In this document: positions 61,567-64,000 of the stretch, one piece after another | How the letters are laid out: every line of letters starts with the position of its first letter | Position numbering within the stretch: the first letter of the stretch is position 1 | The notes under the pieces: generated by a model | Told to the model about the DNA's origin: nothing | The model's input: the letters and a program-made list of their open reading frames with translations, nothing else | The model's database searches: none | Source: Ferdinandcohnia sp036962685 | GTDB lineage: Bacteria; Bacillota; Bacilli; Bacillales; Bacillaceae_L | Direction: 5' to 3' | DNA: 64,000 nt | NCBI RefSeq assembly: GCF_036962685.1 | Contig: NZ_JBALOP010000014.1 | Coordinates: 1 to 64,000, forward strand | Translations under genes and position numbers: made by a program

Positions 61567-63207
61567 TCACATTGCCCCTTCAAGCTTTTTTGTTTGTTCT
61601 CGTGTATAGACGATATTTCCATCCATTATTGTCATCTCTACCTTCGCTTCTAAAATCTCGTTCGCATCCACAGAAAACAGATTTCTATCCAAAATAGCTA
61701 TATCTGCTTTTTTTCCAGCCTCTACAGTTCCTAGATCGTCCTCGCGGAAATTCCCATAGGCAGGAGCCTTCGTATAAAACTGTAGTGCGTCTACAAGTGA
61801 TATTTTTTCTTGTGGATTCCAACCATCTTCTGGTGTTCCATCTGCATTTCTTCTTGTTACAGCACGGTAGATTTCAATCATCGGGTTCATATCAACAACT
61901 GGATAGTCACTACTAAAAGCAATGGATGCGCCATTACTTTTTAGAGATCCAATCGGCCATGTATAACGAGCTCGTTCTGGGCCCAATCTATCAAGATATG
62001 TATGCCCCTCCATTGATTCTGCACTCATATGCTCAGGCTGTATGGATGCAATGACCCCTAGCTCCTCAAAACGTTTAATATCATAAGGATGAATGACCTC
62101 AATATGCTCAATTGTATGTCTAGAATCTCGCTTTCCATTTTGCTGTTGTGCTGCTTGATAGCAATCTAGTCCAAACCTGACGGCCCCATCTCCACAGGCA
62201 TGTAGCCGGATGCGGAAGCCCTCCTTGTCGGCTTCCTTAATCCATCTCATATATGTTTCCTCTTCAAACAAAATGCCACCTCTTGTTTCTGGCCGGTCTG
62301 AATAAGGCTCAATTAAATAACCCGTATACGTATTTGGAACACCATCGATAAATTGTTTTAATCCAGAAAATTGTAATTTATCAGATTGATAGAGCTCTCG
62401 ATAAAATTTTGCCTTAGATAAATCACCATCTAGGGAGGATAAGAAGTGAATTCTCGTTGTTAATTTCCCTTCTTTTTCGTATGCCGCATAAAAAGATGGA
62501 GAACCCAGTTCAAAGCCAGGCAAAGGAAGCATATCACTTACCGATGTAATTCCGTAGGATGCAGCCTTTTTCAAAAAGGCATCCATTAATCTTCGCTGCA
62601 TTTCTTCTGAGAATTGATAGGCTTTTTCTGCAACAAGCTTTACGGCTGTTTCATACAAAAAGCCTGTTGGGTCACCATTCTCATCTCTTTCAATCAAACC
62701 AAATGGTGGGTCCTGAGTTTCTTTTGTTATGTTTAAAAGTTTTAGAGCTTTCGAATTTACCCATGCACTATGGCCTTCCTCATTTAAAAGGAACACTGGA
62801 CGGTTTGGAATTAGTTGATCAAGCGATTGACGGGTTGGTGACTTTTTTCCCGGCCAACGAACATGATGCCAGCCAAATCCTAATACCCAAGCATCATTTG
62901 GATTCTTCTCGGCATAATGATAAATTTTTTGAGCAGCCTCTTCCTCTGAGGAACATTCTGTAAGTGTAGTAAATTCACTAAACATACTTCCTAATACAAG
63001 ATGAAGATGAAAGTCATGAAAACCAGGTAAAACAAGCTTATCGTCTGCATAAATGACTTTTGTCTTTGGTCCTATATAATCATTAACGTTTTCAATCTCT
63101 CCCACATCCAGGATTCTATCGTTTTTAATAACGACTGCTCCCTTCATTGGACTGGTTTCATTCCCTGTAAAAATCGCATTTCCCTTAATAAGAATATCTG
63201 CGTACAA
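61567..63207 (-). CDS. Metal-dependent amidohydrolase, YtcJ-like
   Basis: 546 residues of the amidohydrolase_3 family. Metal motif PGFHDFHLHL near residue 60, a middle RLHACGDGA, HTIEHIEVI and late SFSSDYPVVDMNP. Such enzymes hydrolyse amides or related bonds; substrate unknown. Starts TTG eight bases after GAGGGGGG. It leads an amidohydrolase-potD unit with a consensus sigma-54 promoter, so it likely releases a polyamine or takes one from an amide. Confidence 0.85.
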   Translation of the reverse strand: MYADILIKGNAIFTGNETSPMKGAVVIKNDRILDVGEIENVNDYIGPKTKVIYADDKLVLPGFHDFHLHLVLGSMFSEFTTLTECSSEEEAAQKIYHYAEKNPNDAWVLGFGWHHVRWPGKKSPTRQSLDQLIPNRPVFLLNEEGHSAWVNSKALKLLNITKETQDPPFGLIERDENGDPTGFLYETAVKLVAEKAYQFSEEMQRRLMDAFLKKAASYGITSVSDMLPLPGFELGSPSFYAAYEKEGKLTTRIHFLSSLDGDLSKAKFYRELYQSDKLQFSGLKQFIDGVPNTYTGYLIEPYSDRPETRGGILFEEETYMRWIKEADKEGFRIRLHACGDGAVRFGLDCYQAAQQQNGKRDSRHTIEHIEVIHPYDIKRFEELGVIASIQPEHMSAESMEGHTYLDRLGPERARYTWPIGSLKSNGASIAFSSDYPVVDMNPMIEIYRAVTRRNADGTPEDGWNPQEKISLVDALQFYTKAPAYGNFREDDLGTVEAGKKADIAILDRNLFSVDANEILEAKVEMTIMDGNIVYTREQTKKLEGAM

Positions 63208-63638
63208 GCTGCAATCCCCCCCTCAAAAATGGCAAGTGGCACGTAATCTTGTATCTACGTTTTTGCACTCTCCTCCTTTAAAAGATTAAATCTTTCGTGA
63301 ATTAAATTATGCAAATACCGTGCCAAAATTTAAAATGGAGCTTGTCTTTAGGATAATACCGTGGATGATATTTTTTTATTTTAACGGTAATGATTTTTCA
63401 TAAAGCACAAAAGTGCGAGACTCTTTCTCCCGCACTTTTCAATATTTCTAGAATAAGGAGTTGTTTTTCACCCTTTCCCCATTCACCTTTTGCGAAATCC
63501 CTATTTATAGTCAAAATTATCACTTTTCTGATATTATGAGTAACAATAGGGTATTCCCTTTATGTTACTAAAAATTTTTTATTATATAGTGAAACAAAGT
63601 CCTTTCAACCAGAGCTGTTTTACTAGGAGGTGGCAAAT
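63208..63638. other. Divergent intergenic region amidohydrolase / LysR
   Basis: It holds the sigma-54 element at 63309-63326, a 9-bp hairpin AAAAGTGCG/CGCACTTTT at 63409-63439 that ends no visible gene, and an AT-rich stretch before the LysR gene. No other coding potential seen. Confidence 0.6.
63309..63326 (-). promoter_or_regulatory. Sigma-54 promoter of the amidohydrolase-potD unit
   Basis: TGGCACGGTATTTGCA on the minus strand, an exact TGGCAC-N5-TTGCA. Confidence 0.93.
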
Positions 63639-64000
63639 ATGGATAGTAAGGATTGGAATATATTAAAAGTTTTATATGAGGAAAAAAATATCACACGCGC
63701 TGCTGAAAAAATATACATTTCACAACCTGCATTGACTTATCGAATTAAAAATATTGAGCAAGAGTTAGGTGTGGAAATCATGTTTAGAACAAAAAAAGGA
63801 ATTAAATTTACAAAAGAAGGTGAGTACCTTACCAAATATGCTAATAAGATGCTATATGACTTTCAGAAGGTAAAAGATCACTTGTTAAATATGAATGATA
63901 CGGATGGTGGAATGATAAGACTAGGAGTTTCAAGAAACTTTGCGAGATTTATGTTACCTGATATTTTAAAAGAGTTTTTAGATATAAATACAAATGTACA
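63639..64000 (+). CDS. LysR-family transcriptional regulator (5' part)
   Basis: ATG at 63639 after TAGGAGGTGGC; 120 codons reach the window end. The first 60 residues form the LysR winged helix: WNILKVLYEEKNITRAAEKI, ISQPALTYRIKNIEQELG and FRTKKGIKFTKEGEYL. The linker and the start of the effector domain (GGMIRLGVSRNFARFMLPDIL) follow. Its targets are unknown. It is divergent from the amidohydrolase gene but separated by 430 bp. Confidence 0.9.
   Translation, partial: MDSKDWNILKVLYEEKNITRAAEKIYISQPALTYRIKNIEQELGVEIMFRTKKGIKFTKEGEYLTKYANKMLYDFQKVKDHLLNMNDTDGGMIRLGVSRNFARFMLPDILKEFLDINTNV

Overview
The window is a chromosomal segment of an endospore-forming member of the Bacillaceae. The evidence is the cggR-gap-pgk-tpiA-gpmI-eno operon, secG/est/rnr/smpB/ssrA, crh-whiA-yvcK-rapZ, rpoN (sigL) and a spoVA-type spore operon, all in low-GC DNA with strong AAGGAGG-type ribosome sites. 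The genus cannot be fixed from the sequence alone; the resemblance is to Bacillus, Neobacillus and their relatives.

Layout. At 0-2.8 kb there is a tripartite tricarboxylate transporter (tctA partial, tctB, tctC) behind a sugar-phosphate isomerase-like gene, with a sigma-A promoter and a cre-like palindrome. At 3.2-7.6 kb a seven-gene operon (DUF1657, YhcN-like lipoprotein, spoVAC, spoVAD, spoVAEb, DUF1657, DUF421+DUF1657 '2Duf') has the gene order of the spoVA2mob heat-resistance operon, followed by an L,D-transpeptidase. At 7.8-13 kb are a Gmad2 lipoprotein, a short YitT protein, a PAS histidine kinase, a CynX-type MFS transporter and a PaaI thioesterase. At 13.1-14.5 kb the tmRNA gene ssrA is split in its T-loop by a 276-nt group I intron-like insert, with a frameshifted LAGLIDADG endonuclease gene and a duplicated ssrA terminator just downstream. 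At 14.6-22 kb are smpB, PP2C, HIT, FNT, ldh, rnr, est and secG. At 22.6-30 kb is the glycolytic operon with its CggR operator. At 30-37.2 kb are a glutaredoxin-like gene, rpoN, tRNA-Arg(CCG), clpP (with a CtsR box), crh, whiA, yvcK, rapZ and a Nudix hydrolase.

From 37.8 to 63.2 kb lies a large agmatine/putrescine/GABA island: aguA-aguB (agmatine to putrescine), three class-III aminotransferases, three aldehyde dehydrogenases, gabT-gabD, potB-potC, potA, two potD lipoproteins, a PuuB-like oxidase, a C45 acyltransferase/hydrolase, a GNAT-nitrilase fusion, an amidohydrolase and an 81-residue lipoyl-like protein. A sigma-54 activator (CBS-like, PAS, PAS, AAA+, Fis) sits inside it. I read nine -24/-12 elements with the GG-N10-GC spacing in front of its genes, and a shared TGAATAA-N-TTATTCA palindrome 45-70 bp from five of them. 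With rpoN at 30.3 kb, the island looks like one sigma-54 regulon for polyamine catabolism. The window ends in a partial LysR-type regulator.

Two dispersed intergenic repeat families, a 52-bp tandem repeat around a 143-N assembly gap, and a helically phased five-copy repeat before eno make up most of the remaining non-coding DNA.
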